Shown here piece after piece: positions 47,838-56,984 of a DNA stretch of 64,000 nt. The stretch spans positions 1 through 64,000 of the forward strand of contig UCMT01000055.1 of NCBI GenBank assembly GCA_900473795.1, written 5' to 3'. Origin of the DNA: Hyphomicrobiales bacterium. GTDB lineage: Bacteria > Pseudomonadota > Alphaproteobacteria > Rhizobiales > Rhizobiaceae. The position numbers and the translations under genes were made by a program. Position 1 is the stretch's first letter. Every line of letters starts with the position of its first letter. The notes beneath the pieces were generated by a model that was given only the letters and a program-made list of their open reading frames with translations, had not been told where the DNA came from and made no database searches.

Positions 47838-48116
47838 ATGATCAAGACAATCGCCAATAGTGCCACGCGGCAGTTTATAGAAGGCGGAAAATCGAAATTT
47901 TCCGGACTGGATGCCGATAGGGCAAAAATGCGGTTGGTGATGCTTCAGAATGCCCGCTCGCTGGACGATCTGAGCCCCTTGAAGTCGGTCGGCCTTCACA
48001 AGCTCTCCGGAGATCGAAAGGAGCAATGGGCGATGACGATCAATGGGCCGTGGAGGCTTTGTTTCCGGTTTGAAGCCGGGCACGCCTATGACGTCGAAAT
48101 CGTCGATTACCATTGA
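47838..48116 (+). CDS. higB: HigB/RelE-type toxin
   Basis: A 92-residue ribosome-dependent mRNA interferase of the HigB group. Features: RQFIEGGKSKFSGLDADRAK, LKSVGLHKLSGDRKEQWAM, and the C-terminal NGPWRLCFRFEAGHAYDVEI with VDYH end, all typical. The toxin gene precedes the antitoxin, as in higBA loci. It ends 11 bp before the antitoxin ATG, and the antitoxin ribosome site overlaps its stop. Confidence 0.92.
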   Translation: MIKTIANSATRQFIEGGKSKFSGLDADRAKMRLVMLQNARSLDDLSPLKSVGLHKLSGDRKEQWAMTINGPWRLCFRFEAGHAYDVEIVDYH

Positions 48117-48127
48117 AGGAGGATCCC

Positions 48128-48415
48128 ATGTTCGAAATTCACCCCGGCGTGATGCTCAAGGAAGAACTTGAAGCGCGTGGTATGACAGGCAACGCGTTGG
48201 CGTTAGCGCTACGGATAAATTCCGGTCGCGTTTCCGAGATTTTAAACGGAAAGCGTGCGATCTCGGCTGATACAGCCTTGCGGCTCGGCCGTTTCTTCGG
48301 AAATGATCCGCAGTTCTGGCTGGGGCTTCAGGCGACATATGATCTCGCTGTTGCGTCGCGGCAAAATGGCGACCGGATCAAGACTGAAGTGCTGCCCGCC
48401 AAATCAGCAGCATAA
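48128..48415 (+). CDS. higA: HigA antitoxin
   Basis: A 95-residue XRE-family DNA-binding antitoxin. FEIHPGVMLKEELEARGM starts the helix-turn-helix domain; LALRINSGRVSEILNGKRAI is the recognition part and FFGNDPQFWLGLQATYDL is the HigA signature. The ATG at 48128 has a strong AAGGAGG site; an in-frame TTG at 48113 is in the site itself. It neutralises HigB and represses the operon. Confidence 0.93.
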   Translation: MFEIHPGVMLKEELEARGMTGNALALALRINSGRVSEILNGKRAISADTALRLGRFFGNDPQFWLGLQATYDLAVASRQNGDRIKTEVLPAKSAA

Positions 48416-48424
48416 CGCTCGCCT

Positions 48425-49261
48425 TCAAGCTAGCTTCAGCATCAGCGCTCCGAGCGCGATCAGACAGGCGGCCGCGATGCGGAAGATGCTGACGCGCTCG
48501 TTGAGGAAGACGATGGAGATGACGATGGCAAAGAGGATCGAGGTTTCGCGCAGCGCAGCAACCGTGGCGACGGGCGCTTTCGTCATCGCCCAGAGCGCCA
48601 GGCCATAGGCGCCGATCGAGCCGCCGCCGCCGATAAGGCCGCGCCACCATTGATTACGGACATGGCGCAGGACGGGTTTGACACCGCGCGAAATGAAGGC
48701 CCAGGCAAACAACAGCACCGGCGGCAGCAAGGCCATCCACAGCGTGTAGGAGATCGGATTGAGCGCGATGCGGGCGCCGATCCCGTCGACATAGGTATAG
48801 CTGGCGATGACCACGGCATTGGCGAGCGCGAGCAGGATGGCGTGCTTGCCCCCCTTGCGCGCTTCGAAGGCGAGCGTCAGCACGCCGGTCGAGATCGTCA
48901 GGACGCCGGCCAAGGCGCCACTCGAAAGGTTCTCGCCGATCAGCGCGCCGCTTGTCGCGGCAACCAGCAGGGGTGCCACGCCGCGCATCAGCGGATAGAC
49001 GAGACCGATATCGCCGGCGCGGTAGGAGGCGGCCACGAGCTGGAAATAGACGAACTGGAAGAGCGCCGACACGAGGATGAACGGCCAGGCATCCGGATGC
49101 GGCAGCGGCATGAAGGGAAGGAAGGGCAGGGCAACGGTCGCGGCGCCAAGCGCGACCATCGCCGCATCGAGCGACTTCTCCGATCCCGCCTTGACCAGCG
49201 CATTCCAGGTCGCGTGCAGTAACGCCCCGAACAGAACGAGAGCGATGACGTCGAGGGGCAA
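48425..49261 (-). CDS. EamA-family (DMT) transporter
   Basis: A 278-residue inner-membrane carrier with ten predicted helices in two EamA repeats. The first repeat includes LLHATWNALVKAGSEKSLDA and the second LRETSILFAIVISIVFLNER, both typical. Such proteins export amino acids, nucleotides or other metabolites. It converges on higA with a 9-bp gap. The substrate is unknown. Confidence 0.9.
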   Translation of the reverse strand: MPLDVIALVLFGALLHATWNALVKAGSEKSLDAAMVALGAATVALPFLPFMPLPHPDAWPFILVSALFQFVYFQLVAASYRAGDIGLVYPLMRGVAPLLVAATSGALIGENLSSGALAGVLTISTGVLTLAFEARKGGKHAILLALANAVVIASYTYVDGIGARIALNPISYTLWMALLPPVLLFAWAFISRGVKPVLRHVRNQWWRGLIGGGGSIGAYGLALWAMTKAPVATVAALRETSILFAIVISIVFLNERVSIFRIAAACLIALGALMLKLA

Positions 49262-49473
49262 GATGAACCTTCAGGGACGCGAGGAGATCGGATACCTGCA
49301 TTTTCTGAAGGCGAGCATCGGGAAAAGCAACCCGATTCTGACGGATAGCCAGATTTGGCGACGCCGCGGACGCTGTCACCTTTGGATTCGCATGCAAAGC
49401 GCCGTCGATTGGTTGACAGTGGAGGAGGCTATCCCAATTATCGCGCGACGATTGCTTTGGGCGGACTTCGACG

Positions 49474-49902
49474 ATGAACCATGATGCGTATCCCGATTTT
49501 TATATCTCCGACATTCTCAAATCGACGAAGACGATTGCGCTCGTTGGCGCGTCGCCGAACCCCGAGCGGCCGAGCCATCGCGTGATGGCGTTCCTGTTGC
49601 GCAAGGGCTATACGGTTTTTCCGGTCAATCCGGGCCAGGCCGGCAAGGAAATCCAGGGGCAGAAGGTCTATGCCCGCCTTGCCGATATTCCGCAGGCCGT
49701 CGACATGGTCGATGTTTTCCGCGCCGCCCATGCCCTCCCGGCGCTGGTTGATGAAATCCTGGCTCTGCAAGCGCGCCCGAAGGTGATCTGGGGACAATTG
49801 TCGGTGCGCGACGACCGCGCGGCGGAAAAGGCGGAAGAGCAAGGCATAAAGGTCGTCATGGACCGCTGTCCGGCGATCGAATATCCGCGTCTGGTCGGCT
49901 GA
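49474..49902 (+). CDS. CoA-binding protein (YccU-like)
   Basis: A 142-residue Rossmann-fold protein of the succinyl-CoA-synthetase CoA-binding type. Motifs: TIALVGASPNPERPSHRVMA, GYTVFPVNPGQ and MDRCPAIEYPRLVG. Single-domain members bind CoA in vitro but their role is unknown. It precedes the O-acetylhomoserine sulfhydrylase gene on the same strand (127 bp apart), an association common in Rhizobiaceae. The 212 bp upstream (49262-49473) hold no convincing gene. Confidence 0.9.
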   Translation: MNHDAYPDFYISDILKSTKTIALVGASPNPERPSHRVMAFLLRKGYTVFPVNPGQAGKEIQGQKVYARLADIPQAVDMVDVFRAAHALPALVDEILALQARPKVIWGQLSVRDDRAAEKAEEQGIKVVMDRCPAIEYPRLVG

Positions 49903-50029
49903 CGGCGTCGCAGGCATTCGATCAGAGATTGGAAATCCATACTCGCCCAGCGTGCAAATGCGGCAAAACAGTCTTTGACCGGGAGGTGTAGCGTCTGAAA
50001 TAGTGCGCCGAACTTGATCAGGGGAGGAC

Positions 50030-51316
50030 ATGTCCGTGAAGAACAATCCAGGTTTCAATACGCTTGCCATTCACGCCGGCGCCCAGCCCGATCCGACCAC
50101 CGGGGCCCGTGCAACGCCGATCTACCAAACGACGAGTTTCGTCTTCAACGATGCCGATCATGCCGCCTCGCTGTTCGGCCTGCAGGCCTTCGGCAATATC
50201 TACACCCGCATCATGAACCCGACGCAGGCGGTGCTGGAAGAGCGGGTGGCGGCACTCGAAGGAGGCACGGCAGCGCTCGCCGTCGCCTCCGGTCATGCGG
50301 CCCAGTTGCTGATCTTCCACGCCATCATGAGCCCGGGCGACAATTTCCTCGCCGCGCGCCAGCTCTACGGCGGCTCCGTCAACCAGTTCGGCAATGCCTT
50401 CAAATCCTTCGACTGGCGCGTGCGGTGGGTCGATACGGCCGATATCGCCTCCTTCGAAAGCCAGATCGACGAGCGCACCAAGGCGATCTTCATCGAGAGC
50501 CTCGCCAATCCCGGCGGCACCTTCGTCGATATCGCGGCGATCTCGGAGGTTGCGAAGAAGCATGGTCTGCCGCTGATCGTCGACAACACGATGGCGACCC
50601 CCTACCTCATCCGGCCGATCGACCATGGCGCCGATATCGTCGTGCATTCGCTGACCAAGTTCATGGGCGGGCATGGCAACTCGATGGGCGGCGTGATCGT
50701 CGATGGCGGCACGTTCGACTGGTCGAAATCGGGCAAATACCCGATCCTCTCCGAACCGCGCCCCGAATATGCCGGCATCGTGCTGCATGCGACCTTCGGC
50801 AACTTCGCCTTCGCCATTGCCTGCCGCGTCTTGGGTCTGCGCGATTTCGGGCCGGCCATTTCGCCGTTCAACGCCTTCCTGCTTTTGACGGGCATCGAAA
50901 CGCTGCCGCTCAGGATGCAGCGCCATTGCGACAATGCGCTTGCAGTCGCCACCTGGCTCAGCACCCATGACAAGGTCGCCTGGGTCAACTATGCCGGTCT
51001 GGAGGGCGACGCCAATCACGCGCTTCAGCGGGCATATTCGCCGAAAGGGGCCGGTGCCGTGTTCACCTTCGGCCTGAAGGATGGCTATGAGGCGGGAAAA
51101 CGCTTCGTCGAAGGGCTGGAGATGTTCTCCCACCTCGCCAATATCGGCGACACCCGCTCGCTCGTCATCCATCCGGCGTCCACGACCCACCGGCAATTGA
51201 CGCCGGAACAGCAGACGGCGGCCGGCGCCGGTCCGGAAGTCGTGCGCCTGTCGGTCGGCATCGAGGACGTCGCCGACATCATCGCCGACCTCGACCAGTC
51301 GCTTGCCAAGGTTTGA
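50030..51316 (+). CDS. metY: O-acetylhomoserine aminocarboxypropyltransferase
   Basis: A 428-residue PLP enzyme of the Cys/Met metabolism family that makes homocysteine from O-acetylhomoserine and sulfide. Features: FNTLAIHAGAQPDPTTGARA, the Tyr-containing GNIYTRIMNPTQAVLEER, PLP lysine in VVHSLTKFMGGHG, and HPASTTHRQLTPEQQ near the end. A GGGGAGG site precedes the start. I looked upstream for a SAM-II riboswitch, often present before such genes in rhizobia, and did not find a convincing one. Confidence 0.93.
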   Translation: MSVKNNPGFNTLAIHAGAQPDPTTGARATPIYQTTSFVFNDADHAASLFGLQAFGNIYTRIMNPTQAVLEERVAALEGGTAALAVASGHAAQLLIFHAIMSPGDNFLAARQLYGGSVNQFGNAFKSFDWRVRWVDTADIASFESQIDERTKAIFIESLANPGGTFVDIAAISEVAKKHGLPLIVDNTMATPYLIRPIDHGADIVVHSLTKFMGGHGNSMGGVIVDGGTFDWSKSGKYPILSEPRPEYAGIVLHATFGNFAFAIACRVLGLRDFGPAISPFNAFLLLTGIETLPLRMQRHCDNALAVATWLSTHDKVAWVNYAGLEGDANHALQRAYSPKGAGAVFTFGLKDGYEAGKRFVEGLEMFSHLANIGDTRSLVIHPASTTHRQLTPEQQTAAGAGPEVVRLSVGIEDVADIIADLDQSLAKV

Positions 51317-51329
51317 CGCAGTTTAAGAT

Positions 51330-51351
51330 GGCCGGGAAACCGGCCGTTTCT
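51330..51351 (+). terminator. Short hairpin after metY
   Basis: GGCCGG (51330-51335), GAAA tetraloop, CCGGCC (51340-51345), followed by GTTTCTCC. A compact terminator is likely, though the T run is broken. Confidence 0.5.
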
Positions 51352-51365
51352 CCGATGGAGCCATC

Positions 51366-51710
51366 ATGACCCACGCCCTGATATTCGATCCGCTGTCGCT
51401 TGAGCCGGAGATCGGCGGACCTGCGCCGGATCGCCTGATCTCCGGCGATCCGCAGTTCCGCACCTGGAATTTCGAGGAAGCCGACGGTGGCATTTATGCC
51501 GGCATCTGGGAGGCGACGCCGGGAAAGTGGCGCATCGTTTACGAGGAGTGGGAGTATTTCCACATCCTCTCTGGCCACTCCATCGTCACCGAGGAGGGCG
51601 GCGCCGAGACGCATCTCAAAGCCGGCGACAGCATGATCCTCAGACCCGGCTTCAAGGGAAGCTGGGAAGTGATTGAAACGACTCGCAAGGATTATGTCAT
51701 TCGAGTGTAG
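51366..51710 (+). CDS. Small cupin (DUF861-like) protein
   Basis: A 114-residue cupin with the pattern DGGIYAGIWEATPGKWRIVYE, then EWEYFHILSGHSIVTEEGG and DSMILRPGFKGSWEVIE. This is the (S)-ureidoglycine aminohydrolase-like DUF861 type, frequent as single-domain proteins of unknown substrate. It lies 49 bp after metY. Its stop is only 2 bp from the left copy of the 78-bp direct repeat, so before the insertion it would have lain next to the P450 gene's 3' end. Confidence 0.85.
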   Translation: MTHALIFDPLSLEPEIGGPAPDRLISGDPQFRTWNFEEADGGIYAGIWEATPGKWRIVYEEWEYFHILSGHSIVTEEGGAETHLKAGDSMILRPGFKGSWEVIETTRKDYVIRV

Positions 51711-51712
51711 TG

Positions 51713-51790
51713 CAGGGGAGATTTGAGACTCTATTCTCTCACCACGCCAGCTCCAGCCGCTCCAGCCCGTGGAAATGGTAGCTGTCCTTC
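51713..51790. repeat. 78-bp direct repeat, left copy
   Basis: A perfect copy of 52773-52850, in the same orientation, 1,060 bp apart. Identity begins with CAGGGGAG and ends with GCTGTCCTTC; bases beyond both ends differ. It contains the last 52 bp of the cytochrome P450 coding sequence plus 26 bp of its downstream region. Confidence 0.97.
51739..51790 (-). pseudogene. Orphan 3' fragment of cytochrome P450 gene
   Basis: The last 17 codons of the P450 gene (decoding to ...FHGLERLELAW and stop) duplicated as part of the left repeat. It has no start, no upstream coding sequence and differs at once from P450 beyond 51790. It is a footprint of the duplication. Confidence 0.85.
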
Positions 51791-51950
51791 TCTAATCGGC
51801 GTGTCGCGGTCAAGCGCCTTTTTTCCGTGTTTCTCTCGAACGACGAGGAAACATTTTCGTCCGCAGTCGGCCCGAAGCGGACACCGCGCTACCAGACGCC
51901 TGATAGCGTCGTTCAACGCGGTGCGATCTCTCCCAACTATACGTATTCGG

Positions 51951-52490
51951 TTAATTGCCAAGCAGAGCGACTGCTTCTTCCCAGTTGGCAACCCGGTGCG
52001 CATAGTCCACAGTCAGGTTATGCGGCGCTGAAAACAGGATGCCTTTTCCTTGGAAGCGAGCGAAGTGGCGAACGTTGTCATCGATCAGAAAGTCGGCAGC
52101 GAGGATGCTCTTATCGCCACAAAAGACGATGTTCAGCGCTGGGATGAAGGGAAAATGCTTCTGCAGCCACGCGAACTTCGGCGCACACGAGGCCGGATAT
52201 TCCATGGCCGCCGTTGTGATGAAAACGTCGAACTTTTCCATCAGCTTCGATAGGGCCGCTTGGCTTCCAGGCATCACGTCGTAGACCCCAAAGACGTCGC
52301 CTTGGTGAAGCAACTCCTCCATGGCTTGGTCCTGTTCAGGGGCAACAAGCTTCCGCAACGAGTTGCTCGCGATATCGTCCGCCGACCATCGATAGCCGTA
52401 GGTCTCGGCATACCAAGCTGCATGGTGCGCGTTAGCGTCGGCGATAACCTCATCCATATCGACAGCCAAGCGGGGCTTATGATTTTTCAC
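51951..52490 (-). CDS. 5'(3')-deoxyribonucleotidase-like HAD protein
   Basis: A 179-residue HAD-superfamily protein of the NT5C (cytosolic type C) family. Motif I is RLAVDMDEVIADANAHHA, with the catalytic Asp pair; motif II region is DVFITTAAM; the C-terminal motif region is FLIDDNVRHFARF. It should dephosphorylate deoxynucleoside monophosphates. The start is GTG 52490, with a strong AGGAG site six bases upstream; an in-frame ATG at 52529 lacks one. It is the only gene inside the repeat-bounded insert and is the plausible cargo. Confidence 0.85.
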   Translation of the reverse strand: MKNHKPRLAVDMDEVIADANAHHAAWYAETYGYRWSADDIASNSLRKLVAPEQDQAMEELLHQGDVFGVYDVMPGSQAALSKLMEKFDVFITTAAMEYPASCAPKFAWLQKHFPFIPALNIVFCGDKSILAADFLIDDNVRHFARFQGKGILFSAPHNLTVDYAHRVANWEEAVALLGN

Positions 52491-52772
52491 GTTAATCTCC
52501 TGGCGCGCTACAGCATCGCCGTAACACAACTGACGGCGCTATGGTACGGCAAAGGCGCAATGGGAAAATTTCAAATCTTCATAAATGGTCACAATGCCCA
52601 AGCTTGGCACGAAGCAGCGAGGCTCTTAGCGCCTTGGCAATGACCGCTAATGGCGCTTTCCAGCCGAAAACGCTGCTTCAGAGAAGCAGGTATCTCCCTA
52701 TCTTCGTCCTGTTCGCGCAGGGTTCAACGTCTTTTCGCGGCCCGCGCTTCTCTCCGGGATCGACACTCGGCC
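52491..52772. other. Non-coding part of the mini-island
   Basis: About 280 bp between the nucleotidase start and the right repeat. Short plus-strand frames (from 52541 and 52650) have no ribosome site and no recognisable content. The nucleotidase promoter must be here. No inverted-repeat ends or integrase fragment is visible. Confidence 0.4.
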
Positions 52773-52850
52773 CAGGGGAGATTTGAGACTCTATTCTCTC
52801 ACCACGCCAGCTCCAGCCGCTCCAGCCCGTGGAAATGGTAGCTGTCCTTC
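52773..52850. repeat. 78-bp direct repeat, right copy
   Basis: Perfect match to 51713-51790. This copy is continuous with the intact P450 gene and therefore contains its true 3' end (stop at 52799-52801). Confidence 0.97.
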
Positions 52851-54046
52851 ACCTGCGGCGCGCTTTTCAGGCGCAGGTTCGGCAAACGCGAAAACAGGAT
52901 CGGCAGTGACAGCTTCAATTCCAGCCTTGCGAGCGGCGCACCGATGCAGAAATGCAGGCCCGCGCCGAAGGAGACGTGCGGGCCTTCATTGCGGTCGGGG
53001 CGGAAGATGAGGGGATCGGAGAATTTTGTCGGATCGACATTGGCGGCGGCCAGCAGCAGGCCGATCTTGTCGCCCTTTTTGAGCTGGATGCCATCCGCGA
53101 TTTCGATGTCGGAAAGAGCATAGCGCTGGAAGATGTGCAGCGGCGCGGCGTAGCGCATGCATTCCTCGATCGTCCGCTCGGTGGCTGTGTCGTCGGCAAA
53201 AGCCTCTTCCGCTGGCGTGCCTGTTTCGAGCAGAACGCGCACGGCGTTGCCGAGCTGGTGCACCGTCGCCTCGTGGCCGGCATTGAGCAGAAGAACCGCC
53301 GTCGAGATCAGTTCGTCGTCGGACAGCCGCTCGCCGTCCTTCTCGGTGGTGATCATGTGCGTGAGAAGATCGTCGGCCGGATTGTCGCGTTTCCAGTCGA
53401 TGATGCTCTTCAGATAGGCGCTGAATTCGGTGGACGCCTGGTTGGCGTCGAGTTCGGTTTCGAGCGTCGGATTGAACATGTACATGCGCACCATGCGGTG
53501 CGACCAGTCGAGCAGTTCCGGCGACATCTCCACCGGCACGCCGAGCATGCGGGCAATCACGGTTACCGGAATGATCTCGGCATAGGTCTTCAGCAGTTCG
53601 ACTTCGCCGTCCTTTTCGAAGCCGTCGATGATCGAATGTGCGAGTGCCGCGATTTCCGGCCGCAGCTGTTCGATCTGGCGCGAAACGAAGGCGCGGTTGA
53701 CCAGCGTGCGAAGCCGCGTGTGGGCCGGCGGTTCCAGTTCGAGCAGCGAATAGCTTTCCAGCCGGTCGAAATCCTTCAGATGCGGCTTGGGCTCCGGCAG
53801 CCCGAGTTCCTCGCGCGTTGCCACATGCAGGATCTGACGGCCGAAGCGGCGGTCGCGCAGCAGGCCGTTCACCTGGTCGTAGCCGGCAAAATACCATTGC
53901 TGCTGTTCTTCCCAGAAGAATGCGGGACACTGGGCGTGCAGGGCAGCATAAGCGGCCAGCGGGTCCCGATAGAAGGCGGGATTGCGCACATCGATGCTGA
54001 CATGCCGGTTCGCGGGCGTGATGGAAATGGCAGGCGGGACGGACAT
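52799..54046 (-). CDS. Cytochrome P450
   Basis: A 415-residue soluble bacterial P450. The I-helix oxygen-activation motif is LNAGHEATVHQL, the ExxR motif lies in IEECMRYAAPLH, and the heme loop is FGAGLHFCIGAPLARLE with ligand Cys367. Such class I enzymes take electrons from a ferredoxin; none is encoded nearby. The acid-alcohol position has Glu instead of the usual Asp/Thr pair (GHEAT retains Thr). The substrate is unknown. Its 3' end is the site of the 78-bp duplication. Confidence 0.94.
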   Translation of the reverse strand: MSVPPAISITPANRHVSIDVRNPAFYRDPLAAYAALHAQCPAFFWEEQQQWYFAGYDQVNGLLRDRRFGRQILHVATREELGLPEPKPHLKDFDRLESYSLLELEPPAHTRLRTLVNRAFVSRQIEQLRPEIAALAHSIIDGFEKDGEVELLKTYAEIIPVTVIARMLGVPVEMSPELLDWSHRMVRMYMFNPTLETELDANQASTEFSAYLKSIIDWKRDNPADDLLTHMITTEKDGERLSDDELISTAVLLLNAGHEATVHQLGNAVRVLLETGTPAEEAFADDTATERTIEECMRYAAPLHIFQRYALSDIEIADGIQLKKGDKIGLLLAAANVDPTKFSDPLIFRPDRNEGPHVSFGAGLHFCIGAPLARLELKLSLPILFSRLPNLRLKSAPQVKDSYHFHGLERLELAW

Positions 54047-54281
54047 TTGGCGGCATTCTCGCTGGATGAAACAGGCTGCACGTTGATCTATGGCGCAAGC
54101 CGCCTGCTCGACAAGAAAATTGTCGGAACAATGCCCAGATATTGCAGCTTGACGAGCTATTGCAACTTTTAAGGGGATGCTGCCCTCATTTCAGATGCGA
54201 GCATTTGCCGAATGCCGCCTTGCCTTGCGGCGCGACATGTCTATTTCTTGCACGATGAAGGGCAAGCACCAGAGAGAGACC

Positions 54282-55136
54282 ATGGCTTCGTCGCATAACA
54301 GCCTGTCAGCGGGCATTTTTGCCGCGATCCGTGGAAAGCGCATCTCGCTTGCGGGCAGGGATCCGGCAGGAGCGCGCGGCGACACCGTCATAGCCTCCTA
54401 CAACATCCACAAATGCGTCGGCACAGACAACCGCTTCGATCCCGGCCGGACCACCGAAGTGATCGGCGAGATCGGCGCCGATATCATCGCGCTGCAGGAG
54501 GTCGATCAGCGTTTCGGGGAGCGGGCGGGCCTGCTCGATCTCGAACGGCTGCACCGGGAGTGTCACCTTATTTCGGTGCCGATCGCCGCCTTTTCCTCCA
54601 AGGGACATGGCTGGCATGGCAATGTGCTCCTGTTGCGCGAGGGCGCCGTCGCCAAGGTTCATCAACTGAACCTGCCCGGCGTCGAGCCGCGCGGCGCGCT
54701 CGTCGTCGATCTCGATCTCAAGGCAGGGCCGCTCAGGATCATCGCCGCCCATTTGGGCCTGCTGAGGCACTCCCGCGCGCGGCAGGCGGAGGCGATCCTG
54801 ACTGCCATCCGCGAGTCGGAGGAACGGCCGACGCTCCTGATCGGCGATCTCAACGAATGGCGGCTCGGACGCCGCTCGGCGCTACGTTTTCTCAGCCCTG
54901 TCTTCGATCATGCTGCCACTGCCGTGCCGAGCTTTCCCTCGCGTTTTCCGCTCTTGGCGCTCGACCGGGTGATGGGCAGTCCGCACAATCTGGTCACCGC
55001 GGTCGAAGTGCACAACACGCAGCTTGCCCGCGTGGCGTCCGATCACCTGCCGGTCAAGGCCTATATCGATCTCAAGGCCGCGCTCGCTGGTGAAGGCAGG
55101 ACTGCAAACAAAGCGGTTTCCGCCGCTCAACCCTGA
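54282..55136 (+). CDS. Endonuclease/exonuclease/phosphatase-family protein
   Basis: A 284-residue EEP-fold hydrolase. The motifs TVIASYNIHKCVG, IIALQEVDQRFG, TLLIGDLNEWRLG and the terminal ASDHLPVKAYI supply the expected metal-binding and catalytic residues. The start ATG at 54282 is chosen for its AGAGAGAG leader; in-frame starts at 54177 and 54255 are possible. It lies 18 bp before a phospholipase-D-type gene, a pairing seen with cardiolipin synthases, where the partner may act on phospholipids. Confidence 0.88.
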   Translation: MASSHNSLSAGIFAAIRGKRISLAGRDPAGARGDTVIASYNIHKCVGTDNRFDPGRTTEVIGEIGADIIALQEVDQRFGERAGLLDLERLHRECHLISVPIAAFSSKGHGWHGNVLLLREGAVAKVHQLNLPGVEPRGALVVDLDLKAGPLRIIAAHLGLLRHSRARQAEAILTAIRESEERPTLLIGDLNEWRLGRRSALRFLSPVFDHAATAVPSFPSRFPLLALDRVMGSPHNLVTAVEVHNTQLARVASDHLPVKAYIDLKAALAGEGRTANKAVSAAQP

Positions 55137-55154
55137 CGGTCAGGTCGTCCTTCC

Positions 55155-56711
55155 ATGCGCGCCGCCATCGTCGCCTTCTCCGTCTTCGCGTCCGGCCTGT
55201 TGGCGTTGGTCCTGGTCTATGCCTATGGCCGCTTCGGGCGGCGGCTGCATGGCCCGGCTTCGAGCGCCCTGATGCCGGAAAGGGATCAAACGGAACTCGA
55301 TCGGCTGGCCGCGCCGCTGCTCGACGCACACAGGGGAAGCAACGGCGTCTCGTTGATCTCCGACAATATGTCGGCTTTTGCCTTGCGTGCCCTGTCTGCC
55401 CGCAAAGCCGGACGCAGTCTCGACCTGCAGTATTATTACTGGAAGAACGACCTGACCGGGCGGATGCTGACGCGCGAGGTGCTAGCTGCCGCCGATCGCG
55501 GCGTGCGCGTGCGCCTTCTGCTCGATGACATCAATGCCGGCCTGCATGATCGCATGTGCCTGTCTCTCGACGCCCATCCGAACATCGAGGTCCGTCTGTT
55601 CAACCCAAGCCGGGCACGGACCGATCGCTTCAAGCGCGGTTTCGAGATGATGCTGCGGCCTTTGCGCACCTCGCGGCGCATGCACAACAAGCAATGGATC
55701 GCCGATGGCCACCTGGTGATCGCCGGCGGCCGCAATATTGGCGATGCCTATTTCGATGCGGCCGAGCAGGCGAATTTCCGCGATCTCGATGTCTGGATGC
55801 TCGGACCTGTGGCGATGGAGGCGGCCACGGTCTTCGATCGCTACTGGAACAGTCTGGTCGTCCTGCCGATCGGCTCGCTGCGTACACCGCGCAAGCACTA
55901 TTTGCCGGCGCTTCGCGCAAAACTGGAAAGGGTTGCCGCAACACAGGGAGGCCGGCACTATCTGGCGCATATCGACGAGGCGGCGCGAAACGATGCACTG
56001 GCGCCGGCAGAGCCTCTTCATTGGACAGGCGACGCTCGGCTCGTCTCCGATCCGCCCGAGAAGGCATTTCTGCAAAAACGCAACAACTGGATCATGCGCG
56101 AACTGATGCCGGTTCTCACCTGCGCACAACAGGACGTGAAGATCATTTCTCCCTATTTCATCCCCGGGACCCAGGGCATCGCCGAAATTGCACGGCTCGT
56201 CGAGCGGCGGGTCAGCGTCGCGGTTCTGACGAATTCGCTGGCGGCCACCGATGTCGCGGCAGTGCACGGCGCCTATGCCAACTACCGCAAGGCGTTGCTG
56301 AAGCACGGCATAACGCTGTTCGAGTTGAAGGCGATGCACGAATTCGGCGATCCCAGGCGCATATCGCTGTTCGGGTCGCGCGGCGCGAGCCTGCATACCA
56401 AGGCTTTCACGGTCGATGGCAAGACGGCCTTCGTCGGGTCGCTGAATTTCGATCCGCGGTCAGCGTCGCTGAACACGGAAATGGGCGTTCTGTTCACGCA
56501 TCCGGCGCTCGTCGACGAAGTCGAGGCGGTGTTCGAGGAGGAGACACGACCGGCAAACAGCTTCCGGCTGTCCCTCGAGAATGGCCGCCTGCGCTGGCAG
56601 GACAGCGAGGACAACAAACTGCGCGTGCTTCGCCGCGAGCCGGAGGCCGGTTTCATGCGCCGCCTGACCGCGGGGATCATCAGCATCCTGCCGATCGAAT
56701 CCCAGCTTTGA
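55155..56711 (+). CDS. Phospholipase D/cardiolipin synthase-like protein
   Basis: A 518-residue protein with an N-terminal membrane segment (about residues 5-25) and two HKD catalytic motifs: RMHNKQWIADGHLVIAGG-type (first) and LHTKAFTVDGKTAFVGSLNF (second). Both have the active-site His, Lys and Asp. This size and the internal GGRNIGDAYF match the ClsC-like group, which transfers phosphatidyl groups to make cardiolipin. It follows the EEP gene in one likely operon. Confidence 0.93.
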   Translation: MRAAIVAFSVFASGLLALVLVYAYGRFGRRLHGPASSALMPERDQTELDRLAAPLLDAHRGSNGVSLISDNMSAFALRALSARKAGRSLDLQYYYWKNDLTGRMLTREVLAAADRGVRVRLLLDDINAGLHDRMCLSLDAHPNIEVRLFNPSRARTDRFKRGFEMMLRPLRTSRRMHNKQWIADGHLVIAGGRNIGDAYFDAAEQANFRDLDVWMLGPVAMEAATVFDRYWNSLVVLPIGSLRTPRKHYLPALRAKLERVAATQGGRHYLAHIDEAARNDALAPAEPLHWTGDARLVSDPPEKAFLQKRNNWIMRELMPVLTCAQQDVKIISPYFIPGTQGIAEIARLVERRVSVAVLTNSLAATDVAAVHGAYANYRKALLKHGITLFELKAMHEFGDPRRISLFGSRGASLHTKAFTVDGKTAFVGSLNFDPRSASLNTEMGVLFTHPALVDEVEAVFEEETRPANSFRLSLENGRLRWQDSEDNKLRVLRREPEAGFMRRLTAGIISILPIESQL

Positions 56712-56883
56712 CGGCAATTTACCCATTTTTCACCCTGAAAGCCCGAATGCCTGTGTGAAAAGGTTCAAAAAGCGACGGAGGCCGTATCGCTCTCCTTAGG
56801 AATCACTAAAAGATCACGCATCAATGTGCCGTGGCGGGAATGCTGGGGTGCGGCCAGGTATTAACGTTATGCAGAGTTCGCGA

Positions 56884-56913
56884 CTTGAAGTGGGGTACTT
56901 GGACACTCTATGT
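56884..56913 (+). promoter_or_regulatory. Candidate heat-shock (RpoH) promoter of clpP
   Basis: CTTGAA (56884-56889), an 18-bp spacer and CTATGT (56908-56913) fit the alphaproteobacterial RpoH consensus (CTTGAA, 17-18 bp, CCATNT) with one to two mismatches. It lies 72 bp before the clpP start. The rest of the 273-bp gap shows nothing else clear. Confidence 0.55.
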
Positions 56914-56984
56914 ATGAAGCGAGATATTCCCGATGATTCCCGGCGCGCAGGAGAGTTCGCGCGCCAGCTAGACAAAGGTTTGAC

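Larger units (their letters stand above)
51713..52772. mobile_element. Mini-island bounded by 78-bp direct repeats
   Basis: One repeat copy plus a 982-bp internal segment (51791-52772) make a 1,060-bp unit inserted exactly at the 3' end of the P450 gene. The internal segment appears poorer in G+C than its surroundings and carries one deoxynucleotidase-like gene, with no integrase or transposase. The geometry resembles an integrated element whose attachment site overlaps a gene end and restores that end. Deletion would regenerate a simple cupin-P450 junction. A remnant of a larger island or an integrase-in-trans element are both possible. Confidence 0.6.
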